From contig DENB01000062.1 in NCBI GenBank assembly GCA_002359495.1, forward strand, positions 124,560-139,656: DNA of 15,097 nt. The letters run 5' to 3'. The notes under the pieces are model-generated. The model worked only from the letters and a program-made list of their open reading frames with translations, had not been told where the DNA came from and ran no database searches. The stretch's first letter is position 1. Each line of letters begins with the position of its first letter. Made by a program: the position numbers and the translations under genes. Source of the DNA: Enterobacteriaceae bacterium UBA2655 (GTDB taxonomy: Bacteria > Pseudomonadota > Gammaproteobacteria > Enterobacterales > Enterobacteriaceae). Positions 1 through 8,117 of the stretch are shown in pieces.

Positions 1-234
1 CCCGATAAGCCGGAAGGAATAAGCCGAAGGCACCGCGAAGCGGCGATGAAGCGGCGATGAAGCGGGCCCCGCCCCGTTTAGCTCTGACTTATTCCATTTT
101 GATTTAGCCCGGATCGCATTTTCTCCTTGGTTGAGATAGACGTCCCCCTGCGCTTGCCACTACAGTGAAGATTCAGATTTTGTCGATGCGCCGTCCTGTC
201 GGCGACATCGCTTCTCAAGGAGATCCCAGCCGTT
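1..234. other. Left-edge intergenic region with short tandem repeats
   Basis: No coding sequence is convincing here. Two repeat patches are visible. ATAAGCCGGAAGG (5-17) is followed by the near copy ATAAGCCGAAGG (19-30). The 11-base unit GAAGCGGCGAT occurs at 37-47 and 48-58, with a partial third copy from 59. A frame open from position 1 stops at 58-60, so the first bases could be the tail of an upstream gene, but nothing in that peptide is recognisable. The stretch 80-234 is less GC-rich and should hold the promoter of the amidohydrolase; I could not pick out a good -35/-10 pair. A ribosome site AAGGAG lies at 217-222. Confidence 0.4.
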
Positions 235-1389
<1,155 letters not shown>

Positions 1390-1410
1390 CAGGGCGACAA
1401 TGCCGCCCTG
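1390..1410. terminator. Possible bidirectional hairpin between convergent genes
   Basis: CAGGGCG (1390-1396) and CGCCCTG (1404-1410) form a 7-bp stem with a 7-base loop. It starts at the base after the amidohydrolase stop and ends 4 bases before the ybiB stop. There is no clear T-run on either strand, so if it terminates it is weak. Confidence 0.4.
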
Positions 1411-1414
1411 CGGC

Positions 1415-2380
1415 TTAATACCCCGCCGCGTCGAGCGCGGCGAGCGCCTCTTCCAGCGTGTCGCTGTGGCCGGTCGCCCGCAAACAGCAGGCGATTTGCA
1501 GACGCAGTGCCTGCGGCAGCGGGATCTGCCGCGCCAGCACCTGCTCAATCCAGCGCGCCGTGATCGCCGCCTCTTTCAAGGGCAGCGTCAGGCTCACTTC
1601 CGGCTGACGTTCAACCCAGACTTCCGCCTCCGCCTCTGCGCCGCGAATAAAGCTGATGGCCGGACAGCGCTGCGGGTTGGCGTACACTTCTCCTTCAGTG
1701 CCGTTCAGCAGAATGCCGGGCGCGCCGATGTCGCTGAAAAATTTCGCCACGCGCGGCACATATTCGGGGTGCGACACGCTGGAGAGGCGCAGCGCGGCAG
1801 TTTCTGCAAAGGGCGTCGCCAGCTTCGCCAGGGTATGGGCGCTGTTGCGCACGCCCATGCGCCAGCGCAGCGCCAGCTGTTTCGCCATCGGCGGGCAGAG
1901 CGTATCGATGGTGAGAAACGCCAGCTCGCCGGCGTCCAGCTTCGCCTGCGCCTGCGCGGCGTTCTGCGCCGGCGCGATCCCCAGTTCGGCGAATACCGCT
2001 TCGCTGGTGACGCGCGTGGGATCGTCGCTAACGCCATGCACCAACACCGGAAAGCCGAGGCGAACCAGCATCAACGCCAGCAGCGGCGTCAGGTTGCCCT
2101 GACGGCGCGCGCCGTTGTAGCTGGGAATGACGATCGGCATGGCGCGCCCGGCTGGCGGCTGAAGCCGCATCATCTGCTGCTGCATCGCCTGGTAGAAGCC
2201 GCGCATCTCCTCTTCGCCTTCGCCTTTGATGCGCAGCGCGATCAGCAGGCCGCCCAGCTCCAGATCCGGCACTTCGCCCGCCAGCATGGCGCGATAGAGC
2301 GCCTGCGCAGTGTCGAAGTCAATATCCCGCGCATGGTTTTTACCGCGTCCGACCTCTTTAATAATTTTGTTCAGTTCCAT
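1415..2380 (-). CDS. ybiB: YbiB-type DNA-binding protein (TrpD2 / glycosyl transferase family 3 fold)
   Basis: About 321 residues, very close in pattern to Escherichia YbiB. Shared stretches include IIKEVGRGKNHARD near the start, PDLELGGLLIALRIKGEGE near 37-55, PIVIPSYNGAR, WRMGVRNSAHTLAKLATPFA and HGTEGE/NGTEGEVYANPQRCP. YbiB has the anthranilate phosphoribosyltransferase (TrpD) fold, but the characterised TrpD2 proteins bind DNA and are not part of tryptophan synthesis. It lies 60 bases downstream of dinG on the same strand, as in Escherichia, and is probably cotranscribed and so SOS-linked. The codon before the chosen ATG is GTG, so an alternative start is one codon upstream. The ATG is preferred because the start MELNKIIKE aligns with MDYRKIIKE of Escherichia YbiB. 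Confidence 0.93.
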   Translation of the reverse strand: MELNKIIKEVGRGKNHARDIDFDTAQALYRAMLAGEVPDLELGGLLIALRIKGEGEEEMRGFYQAMQQQMMRLQPPAGRAMPIVIPSYNGARRQGNLTPLLALMLVRLGFPVLVHGVSDDPTRVTSEAVFAELGIAPAQNAAQAQAKLDAGELAFLTIDTLCPPMAKQLALRWRMGVRNSAHTLAKLATPFAETAALRLSSVSHPEYVPRVAKFFSDIGAPGILLNGTEGEVYANPQRCPAISFIRGAEAEAEVWVERQPEVSLTLPLKEAAITARWIEQVLARQIPLPQALRLQIACCLRATGHSDTLEEALAALDAAGY

Positions 2381-2440
2381 CACTCGCTTCCCGCTCCGGG
2401 GGCCACGTGCCAGGCGCGGCCACAGTGTAAAGTCACATTC

Positions 2441-4639
2441 TTATCGCGCCGACAGGCCGGTTTTTTTCTTTGCCGCAGGCCGACGCGCGTTTCTGCTGCG
2501 GCCCGGCGCGCTTTTCAAGGCTTTGCTTTTCGGCGCTTCGCCTTCCGGCATTGCCGGTTGCTCAACAGGAAACACCGGCAGCGCCGCCAGCAGGCGGGCA
2601 CCATAGTTTTTACTCAGCAGCCGCCGGTCGTAAATCACGATTTCGCCATAGCATTGATGGCTGCGAATCAGGCGCCCCACCTGCTGGATCAGCGTAAAGG
2701 AGGCGCTGGGCAAGCTTTGTACCTCAAACGGATAGCGCTTCAGGCTTTTCAGCCATTCGCCCTCGGTCAAAATTACCGGACTGTCCACCGGCGGAAAAGC
2801 GATTTTATGAATATGCACCTGCGACAGCAGATCGCCTTTCAGATCAAGCCCCTCGGCGAAGGATTGCAGTCCGACCAGAATGCTGAGGTCGCCCTGCTGC
2901 ACTCGCTTGCGGTGCAGCTCCACCAGCCGGTAGCGCGGCTGGTCGCCCTGCACCAGCATGGAGAGACGCAGATCGGTCACGTGAGAGAGGAATAGCTGCA
3001 TGGCGCGGCCGCTGGCGAACAGCACCAGCACCCCCTTGTGCTTTTTCTTCGCTATCTGCTGACGAAAGAAGTGCGCCATCTCGGCAATATGCTCCGCCTC
3101 GTTAGCCATCAGCGGTTCATAGCGCATCTGCGGGATCACCAGCTTGCCCTGATCGACATGGTTGAACGGCGAATCGAGCGCCACGAAGCGATCCCCCGCC
3201 TTCTCATTCAGCCCGGACATCTCCTGCAAACGGCTGAAGCTATTTAGCGAACGCAGCGTGGCCGACGTCACCACCACATGCGGCACTTTGCGCCACAGCA
3301 GCTTCTCCAGCTGATCGCTGACGCGAATGCCCGCGCAGTGAAACAGCAGATGCGCCAGCCCTTCGCGCAGCTCGCGCGATATCCATTTCGACACCGGCGC
3401 GTTGGACGCCTTCTCCAGCGCCGCCAGCCGCCACAGTTTGCTGATCGACTCTAGCCAGCCATGATGGCGGTTAAGCTGTATTAGCGTGCGGTGCAGGCGC
3501 GCCACGTCCGCTTTGCCGGTTTGATCGCTCAGCTCGTTCAGCAGACCTTCCGCCAGGCCGCGCAGCGCATCGCTCAGCTTGAACAGGCGCGCGCAGATCG
3601 CCAGCAGCTCCTCCGGCAGCTCGCCGAGCACGAAGCGAAACTCTCCCGGCTGGTTGTCCGCCGGCAGCAGCGGCGTCAGCGCCGCGCAGAGCACGTTCAG
3701 CAGCTCGCGCAGCTCGTCGCAGTGCGCCTTCAGCCGTTCCGCATTGCTCAGCGGCGGCGGCGACTTAGGCCGAAACTGCGCCATGATGGTCTCGACCAGA
3801 CGGACGAAAAGATCAAGCTGCAGGCTGCTCCAGCCCGGCGTGATCTCGGCGCTCATCTCCAGCGCGTCGCGCGCCACCTCCGGCAGATGATGGCCTTCAT
3901 CCAACACCAGCATCAGGTTTTTCGCCGGCGGCAGCACCGATTCGTTCTCCATCGCCGCCATTACCAGCGCATGGTTCGCCACCACCACGTCGACCTGCTC
4001 GATCTCGCGGCGCGCCACGAAAAACGGGCATTCGCGATACCAGCGGCAGTGATGCCCCAGACAGTTCGCTTTGTCGGTGGAGAGCCGCTGCCACAGGCTG
4101 TCGCCAATCGCCTCGTCGGTATGATCGCGCAGCCCGTCCCACTGATGCCGCTGCAGAGATTTCTCCAGCCGACCGCAGAGGGTCTGCTCCTCTTTGGAGG
4201 CGCTGATGGCGTCGTCCAGATAGAGCAGCAGATCGCCCTGTTGATCCTCATCCGCCGCCAGCGCGGCGAGATTGCGCGGACAGACGTAACGCCCGCGGCC
4301 GAAGGCGGCGGTAAAAGTAAGGTCGGGAATGATTTTTCTCAGCAGCGGCAGATCCTTGCTGAAGATTTGATCCTGCAATGCCACGTTGGCGGTGCTGATC
4401 ACCAGCCGCTTCTCTTCGGCACGGCTGGCCGCGATGCCGGGAATGAGGTAAGAGAGGGTTTTGCCGACGCCGGTCGGCGCTTCGATGGCGAGATGCCGCC
4501 CCTCGTCCCCCGTCAGAATCTTTGCGACTTCGGCAATCATCTGCCGCTGCGGCGCGCGCGGAATAAAGTCGGGCACCTGCTGTTGCAGCGCTTTATACCA
4601 CTGCGCTATCTGGCTTTTTATCGCTGCTGTTAAGGCCAT
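2441..4639 (-). CDS. dinG: ATP-dependent DNA helicase DinG
   Basis: An XPD-like superfamily 2 helicase (5'-3') with a 4Fe-4S cluster. It unwinds R-loops, D-loops and G-quadruplex structures when replication meets transcription. The protein is 732 residues, against about 716 in Escherichia. Walker A EAPTGVGKT lies at 53-61. Cluster cysteines are Cys120 (GRGRYVC), Cys193, Cys198 and Cys204. The DEGH box is at 247-250. C-terminal helicase motifs include VTSATLRS, LVLFASGRAM, GLQSFAEGLDLKG and QQVGRLIRS. The frame is open 29 codons further upstream, but the start MALTAAIKSQ matches Escherichia DinG and the LexA box lies before it, so ATG at 4639 is chosen. The C-terminal 40 or so residues are basic and Ala/Pro/Lys-rich, a little longer than in Escherichia. 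It heads a dinG-ybiB unit. Confidence 0.97.
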   Translation of the reverse strand: MALTAAIKSQIAQWYKALQQQVPDFIPRAPQRQMIAEVAKILTGDEGRHLAIEAPTGVGKTLSYLIPGIAASRAEEKRLVISTANVALQDQIFSKDLPLLRKIIPDLTFTAAFGRGRYVCPRNLAALAADEDQQGDLLLYLDDAISASKEEQTLCGRLEKSLQRHQWDGLRDHTDEAIGDSLWQRLSTDKANCLGHHCRWYRECPFFVARREIEQVDVVVANHALVMAAMENESVLPPAKNLMLVLDEGHHLPEVARDALEMSAEITPGWSSLQLDLFVRLVETIMAQFRPKSPPPLSNAERLKAHCDELRELLNVLCAALTPLLPADNQPGEFRFVLGELPEELLAICARLFKLSDALRGLAEGLLNELSDQTGKADVARLHRTLIQLNRHHGWLESISKLWRLAALEKASNAPVSKWISRELREGLAHLLFHCAGIRVSDQLEKLLWRKVPHVVVTSATLRSLNSFSRLQEMSGLNEKAGDRFVALDSPFNHVDQGKLVIPQMRYEPLMANEAEHIAEMAHFFRQQIAKKKHKGVLVLFASGRAMQLFLSHVTDLRLSMLVQGDQPRYRLVELHRKRVQQGDLSILVGLQSFAEGLDLKGDLLSQVHIHKIAFPPVDSPVILTEGEWLKSLKRYPFEVQSLPSASFTLIQQVGRLIRSHQCYGEIVIYDRRLLSKNYGARLLAALPVFPVEQPAMPEGEAPKSKALKSAPGRSRNARRPAAKKKTGLSAR

Positions 4640-4665
4640 AACCGTCGCTGCCTGGTGAAAATGGC

Positions 4666-4681
4666 CTGTATTTTTACACAG
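4666..4681 (-). promoter_or_regulatory. LexA (SOS) box of dinG
   Basis: The 16-base site CTGTATTTTTACACAG fits the enterobacterial LexA consensus CTG-N10-CAG with a TA-rich centre. It ends 26 bases before the dinG ATG, in the 55-base gap after the lysR stop. On the minus strand a weak promoter, CTGACG (4698-4693) with TAAAAA (4676-4671) at 16-bp spacing, would place the box over the -10, as expected for repression. dinG is a known LexA-regulated gene. Confidence 0.88.
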
Positions 4682-4694
4682 TATGCCGACAACG

Positions 4695-5591
4695 TCAGCT
4701 TTCCGTTGCGGTTTTTCGGGATGCATTCAGGATTTCGCGCATTGCGCGGATCAGCGTCTCGCGGCTGCGCCCGCGACGAAAGGCGAAGGAGAACGGCGCG
4801 CGAAAGTGAAAATGTTCAGGAAGCAGGCGACGTAGCGCTCCCTGCCGTTCCCAGCCTTGCGCGTAGTGCGCCGGCAGAAAGCCGATGTAGCGCCCGGAGA
4901 GGATCAGCGTCAGCTGCGCCTCAATGCTCTCCACCGAGGCGGTGCCCTGACGGAAGCCGCGCTTGTTCAGCTCCGCCTGATTCCAGTAGCGCCGCGTCAC
5001 CATGCCGGCGCGCCTTATCTCCTCCGCGTCGGCGGCGCGCTGCGCCAGCGGATGCGCGGGGCTGCAATAGAGCCACTGCTGCTCCTCATAGAGCGGCACG
5101 GTCACCAGATTGCTGGCGCGCAGCGGAAAATGGCCAATCGCCAGATCGATCCGGTCTTCCAGCAGATGCTGTTGCAGCGCGTTGGGATCGCGCACGCTCA
5201 GGTTAAGAAACACTGCCGGAAAGCGCTGGTTGAAGCGGGCGATGGCGGCGGGCAGATCGAGCGTGGCGTCGGTGACGGTGGCGTCGACCACGCCGAGGGT
5301 AAAGGCGCCACCCTGCTGGCTTTTCAGCGTCTCCACCTGCTGCTGCCAGCCTTCCAGCGTCTCCAGCATCGCCAGGCTGTAGCGATAAAACTGCTCGCCC
5401 TTCTCCGTCAGGGAGAAGCCGCCGCGCCCGCGCTGGCAAAGCACGAAACCCAGCTGCGCCTCCAGCTCGCTCATGTAGCCGCTGATGGCTGGCGTCGTCA
5501 TGTTCAGCGTCTGCTGCGCGCGGGAATAGCCCTTGCAGCGCGCCACGGCGATAAACACCTGTAGCAGCTTGAGATTAGGCAGAGTATGCAT
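4695..5591 (-). CDS. LysR-family transcriptional regulator
   Basis: About 298 residues, the usual LysR length. The N-terminal winged helix-turn-helix covers roughly residues 4-63 (LLQVFIAVARCKGYSRAQQ, then TTPAISGYMSELEAQLG). The linker helix ends near residue 90, and the rest is the two-lobed periplasmic-binding-protein-like effector domain starting at GAFTLGVVDATV. The start is ATG at 5591 with AAGGAAAGG upstream; a GTG one codon earlier is an alternative. It is divergent from the alcohol dehydrogenase gene across about 177 bases, the classic layout for a LysR regulator that controls its neighbour. The effector is unknown. The gene ends 55 bases before dinG on the same strand, but dinG has its own LexA-controlled promoter. 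Confidence 0.9.
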   Translation of the reverse strand: MHTLPNLKLLQVFIAVARCKGYSRAQQTLNMTTPAISGYMSELEAQLGFVLCQRGRGGFSLTEKGEQFYRYSLAMLETLEGWQQQVETLKSQQGGAFTLGVVDATVTDATLDLPAAIARFNQRFPAVFLNLSVRDPNALQQHLLEDRIDLAIGHFPLRASNLVTVPLYEEQQWLYCSPAHPLAQRAADAEEIRRAGMVTRRYWNQAELNKRGFRQGTASVESIEAQLTLILSGRYIGFLPAHYAQGWERQGALRRLLPEHFHFRAPFSFAFRRGRSRETLIRAMREILNASRKTATES

Positions 5592-5768
5592 CACCGCCTT
5601 TCCTTCAGAATTTATGATCGTTAGTTAAGTAATCCCTGAACTGATTATCCACTGTCAAGGATTTTTTCCGGCGCGACGGCGCGTCATGATAAATCGCCTT
5701 TTCAATTCCGAACATTGACAACTGGATGCTGCGCGTTCGCCCGGCATTCATTACCCAGAGAAGCAGAG
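5592..5768. promoter_or_regulatory. Divergent control region between the LysR gene and the dehydrogenase
   Basis: An AT-richer gap between two divergent genes, where the LysR operator should lie. On the minus strand a perfect TTGACA (5658-5653) could be the -35 of the LysR gene, but the best -10 at 18-bp spacing (GATTAC) is poor. On the plus strand TGATAA/GATAAA around 5687-5693 is the only -10-like word, without a matching -35. No single T-N11-A palindrome stands out. Confidence 0.35.
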
Positions 5769-6854
5769 ATGAGCCAACTTCAACTGACTTTTCCGGCCCG
5801 CGTGCTGCGTGGCGCCGGCGTATTGAACCAGCTCGGCGCGCTGTGCGCCGGTCTGGGCCGCCGCGCGCTGCTGATCGGCGGCAAACAGGCGCTGCGCGCC
5901 GTAGAATCCCCGGTGCGGGCCCAGCTTCACGCCGCGGGCGTCGAGCTGCTGGCGCAGGAGTGGTTCGGCGGCGAAACCTCGCTGAAGCACATCGCGCGTC
6001 TGGCGGAGCTGGCCCGCCAGCTACAGGCGGAAGTGATCATCGGCGTCGGCGGCGGCAAGTCGCTGGACACCTGCAAAGCGGTGGCGGCGCAGCTTGGCCT
6101 GCCGATCGTCACTATTCCCACCATCGCCGCCACCTGCTCCGCCGTCACGCCGCTGAGCATTCGCTATGACGACAACGGCAATTTCGTCGACATCTTTCCG
6201 CTGCCGCAGGCGCCCGCCGCGGTCTTAATCGACAGCGATCTGCTGGCTAAGGCGCCGCCGCGCTGGCTGGCGGCCGGACTGGGCGACACCCTGGCGAAAT
6301 GGTACGAGTTCCGGGCGGTGAGCCAGCGCCATCCGGCGCGCAGCGGCAACGCCCTCTCTTCGCTGGCCCACAGCAAAATTTGTTATGACGTCATCGCGGA
6401 ACATGGGCCAGGCGCTTACGCCGCGGTGCTGAACGGCAGCAGCAGCCCGGCGCTCGATCAGGTGCTCGATGCGATTTTCACCTGGGCCGGTCTCACCTCG
6501 CTGATGAGCAACGGCGCGCATGCGGCGGCGGCGCACGCCATTTATGAAGGTTTCACCTTCTGCGACAAAACGCGCGAGTTCGGCCACGGCCTGCTGGTGG
6601 GCTTCGGCAATCTTTGCCTGCTGGCGCTGGAAAACCGCGACGACGCGGAGCTGCTGCGGGAGATGGCGCTGGCCCGCGCGTGCGGCGTACCGCTGACGCT
6701 GGCGGAGATCGCCGCGCTGGACGCGCAGGAGCTGGCGCTGATTGTGCATGAATCGGTGCGGGCGCCCGATATGGAGAACATGAGCGAGCCGGTCAGCGAG
6801 GCGCGGCTGCAGGCGGCGATCGCCCGCGTCACGGCGCTGGCGGCCTGCGTCTGA
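5769..6854 (+). CDS. Iron-containing alcohol dehydrogenase, YbdH / glycerol dehydrogenase-like
   Basis: A 361-residue group III (iron/zinc) NAD(P)-dependent dehydrogenase. The nucleotide-binding segment is IGVGGGKSLDTCKA at 91-104. TIAATCSAVTPLSIRYDD at 118-135 closely resembles the TIAATCAAWTPLSV segment of Escherichia YbdH (HcxA, a hydroxycarboxylate dehydrogenase). Metal ligands are all visible: Asp173 in GDTLAKWYE, His256 in HAAAAHAIYEG and His273 in FGHGLLVGFG. Glycerol dehydrogenase (GldA) and glycerol-1-phosphate dehydrogenase are relatives, so the substrate (2-hydroxy acid, 2-oxo acid or polyol) is not settled. The ATG at 5769 is preferred to a TTG 18 codons upstream because the family starts near the MSQLQLTFPARVLRG segment. 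It is transcribed away from, and probably controlled by, the LysR regulator. Confidence 0.9.
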   Translation: MSQLQLTFPARVLRGAGVLNQLGALCAGLGRRALLIGGKQALRAVESPVRAQLHAAGVELLAQEWFGGETSLKHIARLAELARQLQAEVIIGVGGGKSLDTCKAVAAQLGLPIVTIPTIAATCSAVTPLSIRYDDNGNFVDIFPLPQAPAAVLIDSDLLAKAPPRWLAAGLGDTLAKWYEFRAVSQRHPARSGNALSSLAHSKICYDVIAEHGPGAYAAVLNGSSSPALDQVLDAIFTWAGLTSLMSNGAHAAAAHAIYEGFTFCDKTREFGHGLLVGFGNLCLLALENRDDAELLREMALARACGVPLTLAEIAALDAQELALIVHESVRAPDMENMSEPVSEARLQAAIARVTALAACV

Positions 6855-6859
6855 GTTAA

Positions 6860-6878
6860 GGGGAGCGATCGGCTCCCC
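6860..6878. terminator. Hairpin between convergent genes
   Basis: GGGGAGC (6860-6866) and GCTCCCC (6872-6878) form a perfect 7-bp stem with a 5-base loop. It sits 5 bases after the dehydrogenase stop and 9 bases past the end of the convergent acetyltransferase. No T-run follows, so it may act as a weak bidirectional terminator or an mRNA 3'-end stabiliser. Confidence 0.5.
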
Positions 6879-6887
6879 AGGCTGTCG

Positions 6888-7406
6888 TCACGCCAGGATT
6901 TTATACATCAGCGTCGTGGCGTCCAGCTTCCCTTCGGTCGATTGCGCATAGGCAGGAATCGATCCGGCGATCCGCCAGCCCAGCGACAGATAGAGATCGC
7001 CGGCGACGTCGCCGCTGCGCGTATCCAGCACCAGCAAGGAGAGTCCCGCCGCCTGCGCCAGCGCTTCCGCCTGCTGCATCAGGCGACGCGCGATGCCCTG
7101 ACGCCGCGCCTGCGGATGCACCAGCAGCTTGCTGATCTCCGCCCGATGACGGCCGTTCGGCATTGCGCTGCCGTTCACCATGACGGTGCCGACGACGCGT
7201 CCCGCCGCGCGCGCCACCAGCAGACGCGCCTCCTGGCCGGCGAGACTCTGGATCCGATTCTGCCAGAAATCCTTTATCGCTGCGCCGTCGGCGGCATCGG
7301 TAAAGCCGACGCTGGCACCAAAGGCCACGCAGGCCTGCAACAGGCCGCACAGTTCCGGCAGCGCCTGCTGCGCCTGCGCCGCGTTCAACTCTTCATACTC
7401 GATCAT
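6888..7406 (-). CDS. GNAT family N-acetyltransferase
   Basis: About 172 residues with a GNAT fold. The acetyl-CoA-binding motif A is ISKLLVHPQARRQGIARRLM near residues 91-110 (R-R-Q-G-I-A pyrophosphate loop). It is preceded by the RLLVARAAGRVVGTVMV strands, and the C-terminal YLSLGW lies near 143. The start codon ATG at 7406 overlaps the stop of the upstream XRE-cupin gene as ATGA, which points to translational coupling; an ATG three codons earlier (7415) is also possible. The acyl acceptor is unknown. Pairing with an XRE-cupin regulator suggests resistance or metabolite detoxification, but this is inference. Confidence 0.87.
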   Translation of the reverse strand: MIEYEELNAAQAQQALPELCGLLQACVAFGASVGFTDAADGAAIKDFWQNRIQSLAGQEARLLVARAAGRVVGTVMVNGSAMPNGRHRAEISKLLVHPQARRQGIARRLMQQAEALAQAAGLSLLVLDTRSGDVAGDLYLSLGWRIAGSIPAYAQSTEGKLDATTLMYKILA

Positions 7407-7966
7407 GGGCGGCATACCACCAGCACATAGCGCGCGCCGTCAGCGTCCGACGTCTGGAACGATGATTTTCCGGTTAAATGAAAGCGCAGCACGTCTCCCG
7501 CCCGCAGCGACCAGCGCTGCGCCTCCATGCCGATCTCCAGCGCGCCCGCCAGCAGCCAGATATGCTGTTCAAGGCCCTGCACCGGCGGCGCGTCATAATT
7601 GATGCGCGCGCCGGGACGCAACTGCCCCTCAATCATTTCGCTCCTGAACCCCTGCGCTGGCGGCGACAGGCTGCGACGGTAAAAACCGCTCTCCTCATCC
7701 TGCCAGAGCGGCTGCTGTTCAGGCGTCAACAGCAGCGCGGCCTCCTCCTCCACTTCGCTCAGCAAGCGCGACATGGTTAAGCCGTAGGCGACGCAGAGCC
7801 GGTTAAGCAAAGCGGCTGTGGGGCTGGTTTCCCCGCGCTCGATCCGCGACAATGAGGCGCGGCTAATGCCGGTAGCCAACGCCAGTTCGTCAAGCGACCA
7901 ACTGCGTGACTCGCGCAATTCCGCCAGGCGCGCGGCCAGACGCTGCTCAGTATCAGGTTGCTGCAT
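7403..7966 (-). CDS. XRE-family regulator with C-terminal cupin sensor domain
   Basis: A 187-residue regulator. The Cro/cI-type helix-turn-helix occupies about residues 9-63 (LAELRESRSWSLDELALATG, then ISRASLSRIERGETSPT). A small beta-barrel cupin domain fills about 110-185, with an HIWLLAGALEI strand and LRAGDVLRFH. This architecture is shared by PuuR- and SutR-type repressors that sense small ligands through the cupin. The ribosome site AGAGGA sits about 6 bases before the ATG. The gene is divergent from mlrA and its stop overlaps the start of the acetyltransferase, so the two form a unit, probably autoregulated. Confidence 0.9.
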   Translation of the reverse strand: MQQPDTEQRLAARLAELRESRSWSLDELALATGISRASLSRIERGETSPTAALLNRLCVAYGLTMSRLLSEVEEEAALLLTPEQQPLWQDEESGFYRRSLSPPAQGFRSEMIEGQLRPGARINYDAPPVQGLEQHIWLLAGALEIGMEAQRWSLRAGDVLRFHLTGKSSFQTSDADGARYVLVVCRP

Positions 7967-7989
7967 CGTTTTCCTCTCACATATGGGAT

Positions 7990-8011
7990 TTAATTCTCAA
8001 TGATGAGATTA
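7990..8011. promoter_or_regulatory. Possible operator upstream of the XRE-cupin gene
   Basis: The imperfect dyad TAATTCTCA (7991-7999) / TGAGATTA (8004-8011) sits 25-45 bases upstream of the XRE-cupin start, where an autoregulatory operator would be expected. The arms are unequal and nothing else supports it. Confidence 0.3.
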
Positions 8012-8037
8012 AGCGTAAAAATGTGGTCGGGATCAAG

Positions 8038-8064
8038 TTGTACAGTAAGAAAAAATTTGTACAA
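8038..8064. promoter_or_regulatory. MlrA-box-like inverted repeat upstream of mlrA
   Basis: TTGTACA (8038-8044) and TGTACAA (8058-8064) are inverted arms 13 bases apart; extended to 11 bases, the arms match at 10 of 11 positions. The published Escherichia MlrA site at csgD, as I recall it, is a TTGTACA / TGTACAA inverted repeat with a 12-base spacer. The site here lies 54-80 bases before the mlrA start, so autoregulation is a reasonable inference. The spacer differs by one base from the csgD site. Confidence 0.55.
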
Positions 8065-8117
8065 GTTGCCTGGCTTCGTTAAGGTTAAAAAGCTCAGGCA
8101 CTCATTTTGGGGTACAT

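Noticed and set aside
1400..2995. 531-codon plus-strand open frame across ybiB and the dinG 3' end
   Set aside because: It runs antisense through two clearly recognised genes, and its composition (Arg, Gln, His, Ala) is typical of a GC-rich shadow frame.
3491..4633. 380-codon plus-strand open frame opposite dinG
   Set aside because: Low-information Arg/Gln/His protein that is entirely antisense to dinG.
4640..4726. N-terminal extension of DinG by 29 codons
   Set aside because: It would cover the LexA box and promoter, and Escherichia DinG starts at the MALTAA segment.
5715..5720. TTGACA as a -35 box for the dehydrogenase
   Set aside because: The matching position 17-18 bases downstream is GC-rich with no -10-like word.
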